Shown here in pieces: positions 1 to 11,490 of a stretch of DNA of 64,000 nt (positions are counted from its first letter, which is position 1; each line of letters opens with the position of its first letter). The translations under genes and the position numbers were made by a program. The notes under the pieces were generated by a model that made no database searches, was not told the origin of the DNA, and worked only from the letters and a program-made list of their open reading frames with translations. The DNA comes from Lactiplantibacillus xiangfangensis (GTDB lineage: Bacteria; Bacillota; Bacilli; Lactobacillales; Lactobacillaceae), in assembly GCF_001438845.1 (NCBI RefSeq), contig NZ_JQCL01000074.1, positions 104,327 to 168,326 of the forward strand, in the 5' to 3' direction.

Positions 1-148
1 GCATTATTTCGCCAACTTGAATTATGAAGATGCTCATATAAGGCCTTAAGTATCCCCAAACGAACAATTACTTCACTTTATTTTCTTAAGTTAGCGCTGA
101 ATAATCAACCTAAAATGGCATAGTCTGCTGAAGTAATGTAACCCAACC

Positions 149-182
149 TAAAAAAGCCACCCACAAAGTGAGTGACTTTTTA
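149..182 (-). terminator. Terminator after smpB
   Basis: On the minus strand a stem of about 10 bp with G-U pairs (AGTCACTCAC / GTGGGTGGCT, loop TTT) is followed by a T run. It lies directly after the smpB stop and probably ends the rnr-smpB transcript. In positions 1-148 I see no convincing gene. Confidence 0.8.
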
Positions 183-188
183 AAAATA

Positions 189-659
189 TTAGTAGTGTTT
201 CATGACGCGATCAATTTGTCGTTGTTGTTCACGCTTCTTAATATCTTGACGCTTATCGTATTCCCGTTTCCCATGCGCAACCCCAATCAGGACTTTAGCA
301 AAGCCGTGCTTGAGATACATTTTCAACGGAATTACGGTAATTCCCTTTGTCTGAGTTGCTTCCCCAATTTTACTGATTTCCTTTTTATGGAGCAGTAATT
401 TGCGGTTACGCAAAGGGTCAACATTGAAGCGGTTCCCCTCAGCAAACGGACTAATATGCACATTCATCATCCAAGCTTCGCCATTGCGAATCTGGACAAA
501 GCCGTCCTTCAAATTAACCCGACGATCACGGACTGACTTGATTTCGGTCCCCGTCAAAGCAATCCCTGCTTCATAGGTATCCTCAACAGCGTAGTCGTGC
601 CGGGCCTTCCGGTTTTGAGCGAGGGCGGTATCCGGGTGCTTACCGTGTTGTTTGGCCAT
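189..659 (-). CDS. smpB: SsrA-binding protein SmpB
   Basis: SmpB binds tmRNA and carries it to stalled ribosomes for trans-translation. The protein starts [20 protein letters not shown] and contains the family segments [14 protein letters not shown] and [13 protein letters not shown], with the usual basic C-terminus ([14 protein letters not shown]). I chose the ATG at 659 (156 aa); a GTG at 668 would add three residues but sits too close to the AAGGGG ribosome site. It lies 28 nt downstream of rnr, a partner in tmRNA-linked mRNA decay, so the two are probably co-transcribed. The ssrA RNA gene itself is not in the window. Confidence 0.96.
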   Translation of the reverse strand: MAKQHGKHPDTALAQNRKARHDYAVEDTYEAGIALTGTEIKSVRDRRVNLKDGFVQIRNGEAWMMNVHISPFAEGNRFNVDPLRNRKLLLHKKEISKIGEATQTKGITVIPLKMYLKHGFAKVLIGVAHGKREYDKRQDIKKREQQRQIDRVMKHY

Positions 660-687
660 CAGCCTCACATCCCCTTACTTTTTTAGC

Positions 688-3102
688 TTAACGCCGGTTA
701 TCGTTGTTTGACCGACGGTGGCTGTTATTACTATTGTTATTATTGCTGCGATGGTTATTGCGGTTGTTACTATTCCCATTGCGGTGATTACCATTACTAT
801 GGTTCCCACCGTTGCGATTGCCGCCGTTACCATTGCCATTACGATTATTATTGTTGCGGTTATAGCTGCCGTTACCACCGCGACGGTTGTTTCCACGATA
901 ATTATCATGGTGTTCCCGCTTTGGTAATAAGTCCGTCTTAGGCGCTTCTTCTGGATTCAATAGCTTAAAGTCAATTTCACGCTGATCTTTGTCGACCCGC
1001 ATCAATTGAACCTTAACTGGTTGTCCAATCCGGAACGTCCGCTTCGTCTTGCGACCGACTAAGGCGAGTTGTTGTTCAACGTACTCGTAGTAATCATCGT
1101 CCATCACACTAATGTGGACTAGCCCTTCAACGGTGTTTTCCAACTCAACGAACAACCCAAACTTCATAACGGAGTCGATGACAGCATCGAAACGTTCGCC
1201 CACGTGGTCAGCCATGTATTCGGCCTTCTTCATGGAGTCAACGTCCCGTTCCGTCGCAATCCCCCGACGTTCGTGATCTGAAGTCGTTTCAGCAATCGTT
1301 GGTAAGTTATCTTGATACTTCGCACGCGCTTCGTCGCCAGTGCCGTTTTCAGCGTAATGCCGAATCAAACGGTGCACCATCATATCCGGATAACGCCGAA
1401 TTGGTGACGTAAAGTGGGTGTAGTATGGTGCGGCTAACCCAAAGTGACCTAAGGATTGGTCCGCATAACGCGCCTGCTTCATGCTCCGCAACATCATTAC
1501 GGAAACCATGGCTTCTTCCGGTTTACCCGCAACCTTCTTCAAAACGTCTTGCAACATCTTTGGCTTAACGTCTTTAGATGAACCCGTGACGTTAACCCCA
1601 AAGGTCGTTACAAATTCGAAGAAGCTGTGCATCCGGTCACTATCAGGCGTTTCGTGCACCCGGTAGATAAACGGTACCTTGAGTAAGCTGTAGTGCTTAG
1701 CAACCGTTTCATTGGCTGCTAACATGAAACTTTCAATCATCCGTTCGGCTAAGCCCCGTACACGCAATTGAATGTCAATTGGGTGACCGGTTTCGTCCAC
1801 GATGATCTTCGCTTCATTGTCATCAAAATCGATTGCACCACGGTGCCGACGATGCTTGTATAAAACTCGGTGCAAGTCGCCCATAACGTCGAACATGTCG
1901 ACGAGGTCCGCGTACTTTTCACGGGTCTTAGGATCGTGAGCTTCCAAAATCTGGTTAACCGCATCATAAGTCATCCGGGCGTGTGACTTGATCACACTCT
2001 GGAAAATTTTATGGTTGATGATTTCGCCATCTGGCGTGATTTCCATTTCACAACTCATTGCCAAACGTTCAACGTCCGGGTTCAATGAACAGATTCCGTT
2101 CGATAAACGCCGTGGCAACATTGGGACAACGCGGTCAGTCAAATAAACTGACGTCCCGCGCTTGTAAGCTTCGCGATCGAGTTCAGAGTTTTCAGTAACG
2201 TAATGACTAACGTCAGCAATGTGAACGCCTAAATGGTAGTTCCCATTATCTAACTTCCAAGCCACCACGGCGTCATCCAAGTCTTTGGATTCGGCGCCAT
2301 CAATCGTCACTAACGGCTGGTCGGTGATATCCACGCGACCCTTTTTATCTTCTTCAGTCACGTAGTCTGGGATCCGGTTGGCTTCATCAGTGACCTCTTC
2401 TGGGAAAACTGATGGTACGTCGTGTTGGTAGACCACTTGTAAGACGTCCATCCCAGGATCATCAACACTCCCAATGACCTGTTTAGCAATTCCGACGATA
2501 CGCGTTGGGTGCTGAGCATCAGGATAGGCAGACACTTCAGCAATAATTACTTCACCTTCAGTTGGGTGAAGGCCTTGTTCAGTGACTAGTAATTGATATT
2601 TGGAAAGCTTCTTTTCCTTAATTTCAACGGTCCCAATAAATCCAGGCGTATCCGTCGACGGCTTAAACGCCCCAACGATTTGTGAATAATTCCGCTTCAC
2701 AATGCTGGTGATTTTGCCTTCAGGCCCACGATCAGAACCCGGCTTGGCTGGCCGAATAATCTCAACCGCAACGTCGTCACCCGTGAAGGCGAACATGGTG
2801 TTGTCAGGATTGATGTAGATGTCGGGCAGATCTGGATCGTAACGCACGAAACCAAAGCCCTTGTCATTACCGTGGAAGGAACCTTCAACGGTCTTGGTCT
2901 CTTGAACGATCTTAAAGTGATCGTGATCATCGGTGCTGACCAACTTTTTACGTTCCATATTCGCAAGTTCCTTTACTAAAAATGTAAAGGCGGTTGCACC
3001 TGTAAAATGCAACTCATCCGTTAATTGTTCGACGCTATAACTGCGGTCGGGATGAGCTTGCAAAAAAGTCAGGATTTGTTCTTGTAAGTTTGCTTCTGAC
3101 AT
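688..3102 (-). CDS. rnr: Ribonuclease R with Asn/Arg/Gly-rich C-terminal tail
   Basis: This is a 3'-5' exoribonuclease that degrades structured RNA and works with SmpB/tmRNA. It is 804 aa: an N-terminal winged-helix segment (about 1-60), cold-shock/OB domains, the RNB catalytic domain with TIDGAESKDLDDA at 266-278 (metal-binding Asp residues 268, 274, 276, 277), and a C-terminal S1 domain (VIDSVMKFGLFVELENTVEG). The last 77 residues (728-804) are low complexity; 32 of them are Asn, the rest mainly Arg, Gly, His and Ser. Many RNase R proteins end in a Lys-rich or basic tail, so this tail is compositionally unusual. It starts 8 nt after the esterase stop and continues into smpB. Confidence 0.96.
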   Translation of the reverse strand: MSEANLQEQILTFLQAHPDRSYSVEQLTDELHFTGATAFTFLVKELANMERKKLVSTDDHDHFKIVQETKTVEGSFHGNDKGFGFVRYDPDLPDIYINPDNTMFAFTGDDVAVEIIRPAKPGSDRGPEGKITSIVKRNYSQIVGAFKPSTDTPGFIGTVEIKEKKLSKYQLLVTEQGLHPTEGEVIIAEVSAYPDAQHPTRIVGIAKQVIGSVDDPGMDVLQVVYQHDVPSVFPEEVTDEANRIPDYVTEEDKKGRVDITDQPLVTIDGAESKDLDDAVVAWKLDNGNYHLGVHIADVSHYVTENSELDREAYKRGTSVYLTDRVVPMLPRRLSNGICSLNPDVERLAMSCEMEITPDGEIINHKIFQSVIKSHARMTYDAVNQILEAHDPKTREKYADLVDMFDVMGDLHRVLYKHRRHRGAIDFDDNEAKIIVDETGHPIDIQLRVRGLAERMIESFMLAANETVAKHYSLLKVPFIYRVHETPDSDRMHSFFEFVTTFGVNVTGSSKDVKPKMLQDVLKKVAGKPEEAMVSVMMLRSMKQARYADQSLGHFGLAAPYYTHFTSPIRRYPDMMVHRLIRHYAENGTGDEARAKYQDNLPTIAETTSDHERRGIATERDVDSMKKAEYMADHVGERFDAVIDSVMKFGLFVELENTVEGLVHISVMDDDYYEYVEQQLALVGRKTKRTFRIGQPVKVQLMRVDKDQREIDFKLLNPEEAPKTDLLPKREHHDNYRGNNRRGGNGSYNRNNNNRNGNGNGGNRNGGNHSNGNHRNGNSNNRNNHRSNNNNSNNSHRRSNNDNRR

Positions 3103-3110
3103 TATTTACC

Positions 3111-3869
3111 TCATTTATTAAATATAGTTTTTAAATACGTTAAGACATCTTGTTCGAGCTGATGGTGCGCAGAATTGACCGTAATCACGTGCCCACTATC
3201 GGCGTACCAGTGAAAGTCCACTGGCAATCCTTGAGCAGTCAACTGAGCCCGAAGCTGCCGCGCAACTTCCGCATCGATCAACTCATCTCGCCCACCTTGA
3301 CCAATAAAAAATGGCCGTTGGAGCTGGTGTAAATGCGCCGTCACTTTCGTTGCTGTAAACAGCTCTATCGCCTGCAACTGCTGGGTAACCTGCGCCGGAA
3401 TGACTGCTAAAATCGCACGTTGTTCATCAGGCGTAAACGAGCCCTTAACCAACCGTGCACGACTCATTTTAACAAACATTGCGGCAACGTTACTTTTATC
3501 TCCTGGTAATAAAGGTGAGCTAAACGTGCCGCCACCTAATAACAAGGGATCACGTTCCAACGCTGCGGTAGCAAAAATGCCACCTAACGATAGCCCAAAG
3601 ATACTAATTTTAGTATAGCCTTTTTGACGAATAAATGATATTGCTTGTTGCGTATCACGCCACCATTGTTCTGGTGAGCCTTGCGTCAAAATATCACGGG
3701 GGTCGTCCGTCGCGTGACCAGTAAACTGTGGCGCATAAACGGTATAATTGGCCCGTTCCAAGGCCCGCCCTAGCATCCGGACATCATTCGCACTACCCGA
3801 ATAGGCGTGCAACAAAATGACCACTTGGTCGCCGTGTTCAAAGAAAAAAGGGGTTGGCTGTTTAAACAC
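3111..3869 (-). CDS. Alpha/beta-hydrolase carboxylesterase (Est30-like)
   Basis: This is a predicted cytoplasmic carboxylesterase of 252 aa. It has the nucleophile elbow GLSLGG with Ser94, a late Asp in GGRDELID and a His in DSGHVITVN, which together make the expected catalytic triad. The size and the early HAYSGSAND loop fit the Est30/YvaK group of monoacylglycerol-type esterases. The start is GTG, preceded by AAGGTAGGTG; an ATG two bases upstream is in another frame. It lies between secG and rnr, the same order as secG-yvaK-rnr-smpB in Bacillus subtilis. The natural substrate cannot be read from sequence. Confidence 0.88.
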   Translation of the reverse strand: MFKQPTPFFFEHGDQVVILLHAYSGSANDVRMLGRALERANYTVYAPQFTGHATDDPRDILTQGSPEQWWRDTQQAISFIRQKGYTKISIFGLSLGGIFATAALERDPLLLGGGTFSSPLLPGDKSNVAAMFVKMSRARLVKGSFTPDEQRAILAVIPAQVTQQLQAIELFTATKVTAHLHQLQRPFFIGQGGRDELIDAEVARQLRAQLTAQGLPVDFHWYADSGHVITVNSAHHQLEQDVLTYLKTIFNK

Positions 3870-3884
3870 ATTTACACCTACCTT

Positions 3885-3913
3885 AAAAAAAAGCCTCCTG
3901 AAATCACAGGAGG
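3885..3913 (-). terminator. Terminator after secG
   Basis: The minus-strand hairpin CCTCCTGTGATTTCAGGAGG is followed by eight T. It separates secG from the esterase gene. Confidence 0.85.
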
Positions 3914-3921
3914 ACGGTCAA

Positions 3922-4158
3922 TTACTTCGATGAGTACCATACTAAAGCTAGCGCCAATACAAAGAATAGAATTCCGAGTACGACGGTCACTTTTTGCATA
4001 AAGGCTTCAAAACCACGTGGCTTTTGCTTTGCAAATAAATCATCTGCACCACCAGTTAATGAAGACATGGCATCATTTGTTTTGGATGGTTGCATCATTA
4101 CCGCAATGATAATCACAACGGAAACGATCAATATTAACGTCATCAGTAAGTTATACAA
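3922..4158 (-). CDS. secG: Preprotein translocase subunit SecG
   Basis: SecG is the small SecYEG channel subunit. It is 78 aa with two hydrophobic helices (about 3-22 and 55-75) separated by a polar loop with SSLTGGADDLFAKQKPRG, typical of Firmicute SecG. The start is TTG, placed 8 nt after a perfect AGGAGG; the first in-frame ATG (4143) would leave a gap of over 20 nt, so TTG is the better start. Confidence 0.95.
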   Translation of the reverse strand: MYNLLMTLILIVSVVIIIAVMMQPSKTNDAMSSLTGGADDLFAKQKPRGFEAFMQKVTVVLGILFFVLALALVWYSSK

Positions 4159-4258
4159 TAAAAGTGCCTCCTAAAAGAGTCCGCTATGTCTATAACAATT
4201 TAACATATTTAGCTTCATTTTTCCAGTCTTAGCCAGAAATCCTTCGTTTTCAAACCAC

Positions 4259-5809
4259 TCAGGGTGTTACCTCGCTTAAATGCTTAATTTGATGGTTGAC
4301 CCAAGCCCGATTGTTACGATCCGTCAAAATAATCAACGTATCGCCAGCCCGCATCAACGTATCACCATGGGGAATCACTTGCCGTTCTCCACGTCGAACA
4401 GCGATTAATAACGATTCTTCCGGCCATTTAAAATCACGCACTTGGTGGCCTTCCAATTTAGAACCTTCAAACACTGGGACTTCTAAGCGGTCCTGAATCC
4501 CACAATGTTCTGGCAACCGGGGCCGAATCAGTTTTTCTAGGAGAGCTTCATAAATCGGAGCGCCACCTAGTAGGTCCACCACGAGAAAGGCGGTCATGGA
4601 AACGACTGCTAACGGCATCAAGTGGTGCAACGTTCCAACCATTTCCGTAATTAGTAGAATGGCCGTGAACGGGGCTTTCCCAATCCCGGCAAAGTAGCCC
4701 GCCATCGCAAAGATGATAAAGTTTGGCACGAAACTCGCCGGCATCCACCCTAGGCCAACCATGGCCTGCGCATAAATCGCACCCAAGATTGCACCGAGCG
4801 ACAAGATTGGTAAAAAGATACCACCGGGTAATCCGGACCCGTATGAGATCGTTGAAAAAACGAATCGCAATACGAAGATGCCAATTAACCCAAGCAGTGC
4901 GGGGGTCACCGAGGCAATGTTCAAAATCACCGCGTTACCGCCGCCTAGTAATTGGGGCCATAATAATCCAATCGGAATTACTAGTAAAAATGGCACCAAG
5001 CCGTCTAACCAACTAGGAATCCGGAGTTTGGCATACCATGACGGCATCGTTAACGTGACGTTTTGATAAAGGTAACCAAAGACTCCCAGAAAAACTCCCA
5101 AGCCAATCAAATTACCATATTGACTGAGTGGTAAATTCTGCCCATAGGGAATGTGTAAAACTGGCACTAGCCCAAAGAAGTTTAAAGAAACAAAGTTACT
5201 AGCAATCGCACTGGCTAGCGCGGTCGTCCAAATAATCGGCGAAAAGTTATGATAAACTTCTTCCAGCACGAATAACGTACTAGCAATCGGTGCGTTGAAG
5301 GCAGCGGACAAGCCAGCCGCTGCACCGCCGGCAATTAGTGAACGCCGATCAGCACCGGTTTGCTTTAACTTTCCAGCAACGCCTTGACCAATAGTAGCAC
5401 CCAGCTGAATTGACGGGCCTTCCCGTCCTAGAAACAGGCCAGAACCAATTCCTAAAATACCACCGACAAACTTACGCCATAACACTGGCCACCAGGCGTA
5501 GTCCAATTCACCAGCTAACTGTCCCTCAACTTGCGGAATCCCAGACCCTTTAATATCTGGGGACTGCTTAACCAGTAAACCAACAAAGACGGCCACAACA
5601 ACACTGACGACTAACCAGGGAATGATCAACCCAGGCGTCTGATGAATTTGGCCGTAGACCCACTGGACAAACTTTAGACCGTATTCGATGCAAAAGCGAA
5701 AGATACTAACGACTATTCCAGATAGCAGCCCCACTAGCAGTCCCCGCCCAATTGCACCTAAGCGGGTAAAATCGAGATGGCGCTTACCACTTTTCGGCTG
5801 TTTTTGCAC
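4259..5809 (-). CDS. ClC-family chloride channel/antiporter with C-terminal TrkA-C domain
   Basis: This is a 516-aa integral membrane protein of the ClC family, probably a chloride/proton exchanger. It has the selectivity motif GSGIP (88-92), GREGPS with the gating Glu130, and a later GGIFLP motif. About 420 residues form the membrane domain. The last 80 or so (from about 435) form a TrkA-C/RCK-C domain (VIPHGDTLMRAGDTLIILTD), a ligand-sensing module seen on many ion transporters. GREGPS argues against the fluoride-specific branch, which usually has GREGT. The start is GTG, 9 nt after AGGAGG. It follows the kinase-like gene by 14 nt and is probably co-transcribed with it. Confidence 0.92.
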   Translation of the reverse strand: MQKQPKSGKRHLDFTRLGAIGRGLLVGLLSGIVVSIFRFCIEYGLKFVQWVYGQIHQTPGLIIPWLVVSVVVAVFVGLLVKQSPDIKGSGIPQVEGQLAGELDYAWWPVLWRKFVGGILGIGSGLFLGREGPSIQLGATIGQGVAGKLKQTGADRRSLIAGGAAAGLSAAFNAPIASTLFVLEEVYHNFSPIIWTTALASAIASNFVSLNFFGLVPVLHIPYGQNLPLSQYGNLIGLGVFLGVFGYLYQNVTLTMPSWYAKLRIPSWLDGLVPFLLVIPIGLLWPQLLGGGNAVILNIASVTPALLGLIGIFVLRFVFSTISYGSGLPGGIFLPILSLGAILGAIYAQAMVGLGWMPASFVPNFIIFAMAGYFAGIGKAPFTAILLITEMVGTLHHLMPLAVVSMTAFLVVDLLGGAPIYEALLEKLIRPRLPEHCGIQDRLEVPVFEGSKLEGHQVRDFKWPEESLLIAVRRGERQVIPHGDTLMRAGDTLIILTDRNNRAWVNHQIKHLSEVTP

Positions 5810-5823
5810 GTTGCATTCCCTCC

Positions 5824-6720
5824 TTAATCGTGATGAGTGACTAACGTCGTAACGGCTGCTTGCACGGTTGCCAACGTCACTGGCTTACTTCCCATTAATT
5901 GCTGGATATAAGCTGGCCCATCTGCACGCCAGAGCAATCCAAGCATTAGATCCAGTGCTAAATCAGCCGAACTGAGCGTTGCCTTTAAGCCGGTTAAGAA
6001 ATCTGAATCACCTTGAAAAGCGTCAAAAATCAGTGGTACGAGTTCCGTTTGCCGGGGTGCTTGACGCGCATCGACGAAATGTTGAAAGCCTACTTGACCA
6101 CTCGTAACAACTAAGTTAGTGCCCGTTAACTGACCGTGAACAAAATCGGTCGTTGCGACCGGGTGTTGGTCTAGCAAGGCTTCCCGTTCAGCCTTAAAAT
6201 CTGATCCCAAAATTGTCCAGTCAGCTGCATCAGCTTCTTTACGGGCATCAATATGATTAAAACTTCCGGTTTCTCCATTGATCTGATTCAATGCCGTCCC
6301 AATTTGACGCCCCAGCGTCGATTTAGCTAATGGTTCGGCCGTGGTCGCAAAATCAGCCAAGCAGACCCCCGCTAACGGTTGATAAATGACATAGTAAAAC
6401 TGATAGGCATCAAAAATAAAGCCCGCGTGGCGCATTTCAGGAGCCGTTACTTTGAGCCGCTTCATTCGCGTTAAGCTAAACCGTTCCGTTTGGTACCGTT
6501 CACGAGCGGTAGGCATCACGTGACTAGGCGGAAAAATAACAATCTGCGTTAAACCAACTGAAAAGACAGCCGCCGTCTCGTCCGCCACCGTTTCTGGTGA
6601 TTTATACATTTCATTTTCACTAGAATAAATTTGTTTGATTAATGGTGCAAAGATTGTTGCGTTGTTGCGGACCGCTTCCCAATCTGCCCATTGGTTGATC
6701 TGCGTTTCAAAATAATCCAT
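5824..6720 (-). CDS. Uncharacterised protein with degenerate aminoglycoside-phosphotransferase-like fold
   Basis: I do not recognise this 298-aa protein as a named family. Its C-terminal half has the layout of an APH/choline-kinase catalytic loop: FVHGQLTGTN at about 193-202, followed by FVDA (215-218). In active members the first motif reads HGDxxxxN and its Asp is the catalytic base; here that residue is Gln197, while the Asn and the later Asp are kept. The N-terminal half has alternating strands as expected of the small kinase lobe (TQIVIFPPS). There is no signal peptide or membrane segment. The start is ATG, 7 nt after AAAGGGG. It lies just upstream of the ClC gene. It may be a pseudokinase or bind a nucleotide; function unknown. 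Confidence 0.72.
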   Translation of the reverse strand: MDYFETQINQWADWEAVRNNATIFAPLIKQIYSSENEMYKSPETVADETAAVFSVGLTQIVIFPPSHVMPTARERYQTERFSLTRMKRLKVTAPEMRHAGFIFDAYQFYYVIYQPLAGVCLADFATTAEPLAKSTLGRQIGTALNQINGETGSFNHIDARKEADAADWTILGSDFKAEREALLDQHPVATTDFVHGQLTGTNLVVTSGQVGFQHFVDARQAPRQTELVPLIFDAFQGDSDFLTGLKATLSSADLALDLMLGLLWRADGPAYIQQLMGSKPVTLATVQAAVTTLVTHHD

Positions 6721-6843
6721 TTCAAGGCCCCTTTAAAAACTCGTACTTTTATTTTACCACGTGCACCCGGTTCGTAACGGCTTTTAATGGTTCAACCAAT
6801 ATTTCTGTCCGTATACTTGACAAGCTAAAACGCTATGTAAAAC

Positions 6844-6872
6844 AAAAACGCCGCTCAATGAGCGACGTTTTC
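6844..6872 (-). terminator. Terminator after eno
   Basis: The minus-strand stem ACGTCGCTCATTGAGCGGCGT is followed by TTTTTG, just after the eno stop. It closes the glycolytic gene cluster. Confidence 0.85.
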
Positions 6873-6891
6873 GTAAGAACTCAGAAACTAA

Positions 6892-8232
<1,341 letters not shown>

Positions 8233-8297
8233 TTAAATTTTGCTAATTTTGGTTCACATTTATTGTAGAAGTTTGCAATCCAACTTGCAATAACTAA

Positions 8298-9083
<786 letters not shown>

Positions 9084-10286
9084 TTATTTGTTAGAAATAG
9101 AAGCAATACCAGGTAATTCCTTACCTTCAAGGTATTCAAGTGAAGCACCGCCACCAGTAGAGATGTGGGTTAACTTGTCGCCAACGCCAAGTTGCTTAAC
9201 AGCGGCAGTAGAGTCACCACCACCAACGATAGTCGTTGCGTCAGTTAAAGTTCCTAAGAATTCACCGACTTCAAGCGTACCCTTGGCGTAGTTGCTCATT
9301 TCGAACACACCCATAGGTCCGTTCCATACAACCGTCTTAGCATCCTTCAAGACATCCTTGAATTCTTGAATAGACTTAGGACCGATGTCTAAGGCCATGT
9401 AACCATCAGGAATGGCACCATCAACAACCTTGTGCGCAACATCGTTGTCAAACTTTTCAGCAACAACGGAGTCACTAGGTAAGACCAACTTGTCGCCGGC
9501 CTTTTCGATGATTGACTTAGCTAAATCAATCTTGTCTTTTTCAACAAGTGAGTTACCAATACCCATGCCTTTAGCAGCATAGAAAGTATAAGTCATCCCA
9601 CCACCGATGATGATCTTGTCAGCTTTGCTGATTAAATGATCGATAACACCGATTTTGTCGGAAACTTTAGCCCCACCTAAGATGGCAACGAATGGGTGTT
9701 TAGGATTGTCAACGGCGTCGCCTAAGAACTTGATTTCCTTTTCCATTAAGAAACCAGCAGCAACTTTGTCCATGTTTGAAGCAATCCCAACGTTAGAAGC
9801 ATGCTTACGGTGAGCAGTACCAAAGGCATCGTTGACGTAAACGTCACCAAGTGAAGCCCAGTACTTGCCTAATTCAGGATCGTTACCTGATTCGCGCTTA
9901 ACTTGTTCGCCGTTAACAACGTCTTCGAAACGAGTGTTTTCAACAACTAAGACGTCACCGTCGTTCATGTTGTTGATAGCCGTTTCAAGTTGTTCACCTT
10001 CAGTAACAGGTACGAAGGTAACAGGCTTGTTCAATAAGTTTGAGAGACGTTCAGCAACTGGACGTAAGCTCAAGCCCTTCTTATCGTCTTCACTCTTAAT
10101 CCGACCTAAATGTGAGAACAAGATGGCTTTACCATCATGTTCGATGACATATTTGATTGTTGGTAAAGCAGCAACGATCCGGTTGTCATCACCGATCTTG
10201 CCGTCTTTAATAGGAACATTAAAGTCGACACGAATTAAAACTTTTTTATCTTTAACATCTAAATCTGAAACGATTAATTTAGCCAA
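9084..10286 (-). CDS. pgk: Phosphoglycerate kinase
   Basis: This enzyme makes ATP from 1,3-bisphosphoglycerate and ADP. It is 400 aa with the N-domain substrate motif [18 protein letters not shown] and ENTRFED, and the C-domain nucleotide site [11 protein letters not shown]...[14 protein letters not shown]. The start is TTG, 8 nt after a perfect AGGAGG. A strong terminator stands between gap and pgk, so pgk expression depends on read-through or on a promoter in that 115-nt gap. Confidence 0.99.
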   Translation of the reverse strand: MAKLIVSDLDVKDKKVLIRVDFNVPIKDGKIGDDNRIVAALPTIKYVIEHDGKAILFSHLGRIKSEDDKKGLSLRPVAERLSNLLNKPVTFVPVTEGEQLETAINNMNDGDVLVVENTRFEDVVNGEQVKRESGNDPELGKYWASLGDVYVNDAFGTAHRKHASNVGIASNMDKVAAGFLMEKEIKFLGDAVDNPKHPFVAILGGAKVSDKIGVIDHLISKADKIIIGGGMTYTFYAAKGMGIGNSLVEKDKIDLAKSIIEKAGDKLVLPSDSVVAEKFDNDVAHKVVDGAIPDGYMALDIGPKSIQEFKDVLKDAKTVVWNGPMGVFEMSNYAKGTLEVGEFLGTLTDATTIVGGGDSTAAVKQLGVGDKLTHISTGGGASLEYLEGKELPGIASISNK

Positions 10287-10318
10287 TGTTAAATCCTCCT
10301 AAAATTCGTGAATACTAA

Positions 10319-10377
10319 TAAAAAAACGGCAAGAGGAGTTTGCCTCCCCCCGCCGTCAAAAACCGTATGCGGTTTTA
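10319..10377 (-). terminator. Double hairpin between gap and pgk
   Basis: On the minus strand a small hairpin (AAACCG CATA CGGTTT) is followed at once by a larger one, ACGGC with a G-rich arm pairing to CTCCTCTTGCCGT, and then seven T. The second looks like an intrinsic terminator inside the glycolytic cluster. It probably makes gap more abundant than pgk-tpiA-eno. Confidence 0.8.
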
Positions 10378-10401
10378 AAGTCCTGACTATCTAATCAAAT
10401 A

Positions 10402-11424
10402 TTAGAGAGTAGCGAACTTCAATAAAGTACGTACCATTTGGCAAGTGAAGCCGTATTCGTTATCGTACCAAGCAACAGTCTTAACCAATTGGTTTTCACC
10501 ATCGGAAGTAACTTCAGTTTGGGTAGGATCGAAGATTGAACCGAAAGTAGTACCGATAACATCAGATGAAACGATTTCGTCATCGTTGTAACCGAATGAT
10601 TCGTTACCTTCAGTATGCTTCTTGATAGCAGCGTTAACTTCGTCAGCAGTAACTTTCTTGTCTAAGATAGCAACTAATTCAGTTAATGAACCGTCAACAA
10701 CACCAACACGTTGTGCATGGCCTTGTAACTTACCTTGTAATTCTGGGATAACTAAGCCAAGAGCTTTAGCAGCACCAGTTGAATGAGGAATAGTGTTTAC
10801 ACCGGCAGCGCGGGCAGCACGGAAGTTACCACCACGAACAGGGCCGTCAAGCAACATTTGAGTTGAAGTGTAAGCATGGATCGTAGTCATAGTACCAACC
10901 TTGATACCGAATTCTTTGTTTTCAAAGAATGCTAATGGTGCAAGGCAGTTAGTAGTACATGAACCAGCGGAAACGATACGGTCATCTGAGTTTAAGATGT
11001 CATCGTTAACGTTGTAAACGATAGTCTTCAAGTCTGAACCAGCTGGTGCAGAGATCAATACACGCTTAGCACCGGCGTCCAAGTGAGCTTGTGACTTAGC
11101 CTTTGAAGTGTAGAAACCAGTACATTCGAGGACGAAGTCAACGCCATCATTCTTAACCCAAGGAATATTTTGTGCTTTAGGTTCAGCATAAACACGGTAT
11201 TTCTTACCGTTAACGATGATTGAATCATCGGTTGCTGAAACGTCAGCGTCCAAAGTACCATGAGTTGAATCATACTTCAAAAGATGAGCCAACAATGCAG
11301 GTGAAGTTAAATCGTTAATAGCAACAACTTCGATATCACTTGACTTTGCACCAAGTTCTAAAATACGACGGAATGCTAAACGACCGATACGTCCGAAACC
11401 ATTAATACCAATTTTTACAGACAT
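10402..11424 (-). CDS. gap: Glyceraldehyde-3-phosphate dehydrogenase
   Basis: This NAD-dependent glycolytic enzyme is 340 aa from [15 protein letters not shown]. It has Cys156 in SAGSCTTNC, the catalytic His in TIHAYTSTQ and the NAD-binding ND(L) near residue 37. The reading frame stays open upstream to 11481, but the ATG at 11424 has AAGGAGG 10 nt before it and matches the family start. It is preceded by cggR with a 66-nt gap and followed by a double hairpin terminator. Confidence 0.99.
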   Translation of the reverse strand: MSVKIGINGFGRIGRLAFRRILELGAKSSDIEVVAINDLTSPALLAHLLKYDSTHGTLDADVSATDDSIIVNGKKYRVYAEPKAQNIPWVKNDGVDFVLECTGFYTSKAKSQAHLDAGAKRVLISAPAGSDLKTIVYNVNDDILNSDDRIVSAGSCTTNCLAPLAFFENKEFGIKVGTMTTIHAYTSTQMLLDGPVRGGNFRAARAAGVNTIPHSTGAAKALGLVIPELQGKLQGHAQRVGVVDGSLTELVAILDKKVTADEVNAAIKKHTEGNESFGYNDDEIVSSDVIGTTFGSIFDPTQTEVTSDGENQLVKTVAWYDNEYGFTCQMVRTLLKFATL

Positions 11425-11490
11425 ACTAGAATTTCCTCCTTGTGGAAATAAAAATATTTTTATTTTAAAAAGCAACTTCAATATAGAAGA

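Noticed and set aside
675-941. Three overlapping open frames on both strands at the end of rnr
   Set aside because: They translate to low-complexity runs (Ile/Thr/Val or Tyr/Cys) and are shadows of the Asn/Gly/Arg-coding repeat in rnr. None has a ribosome site.
11425-11481. Nineteen-codon N-terminal extension of gap
   Set aside because: The extension has no homology to GAPDH. The ATG at 11424 has AAGGAGG in place and matches the family start.
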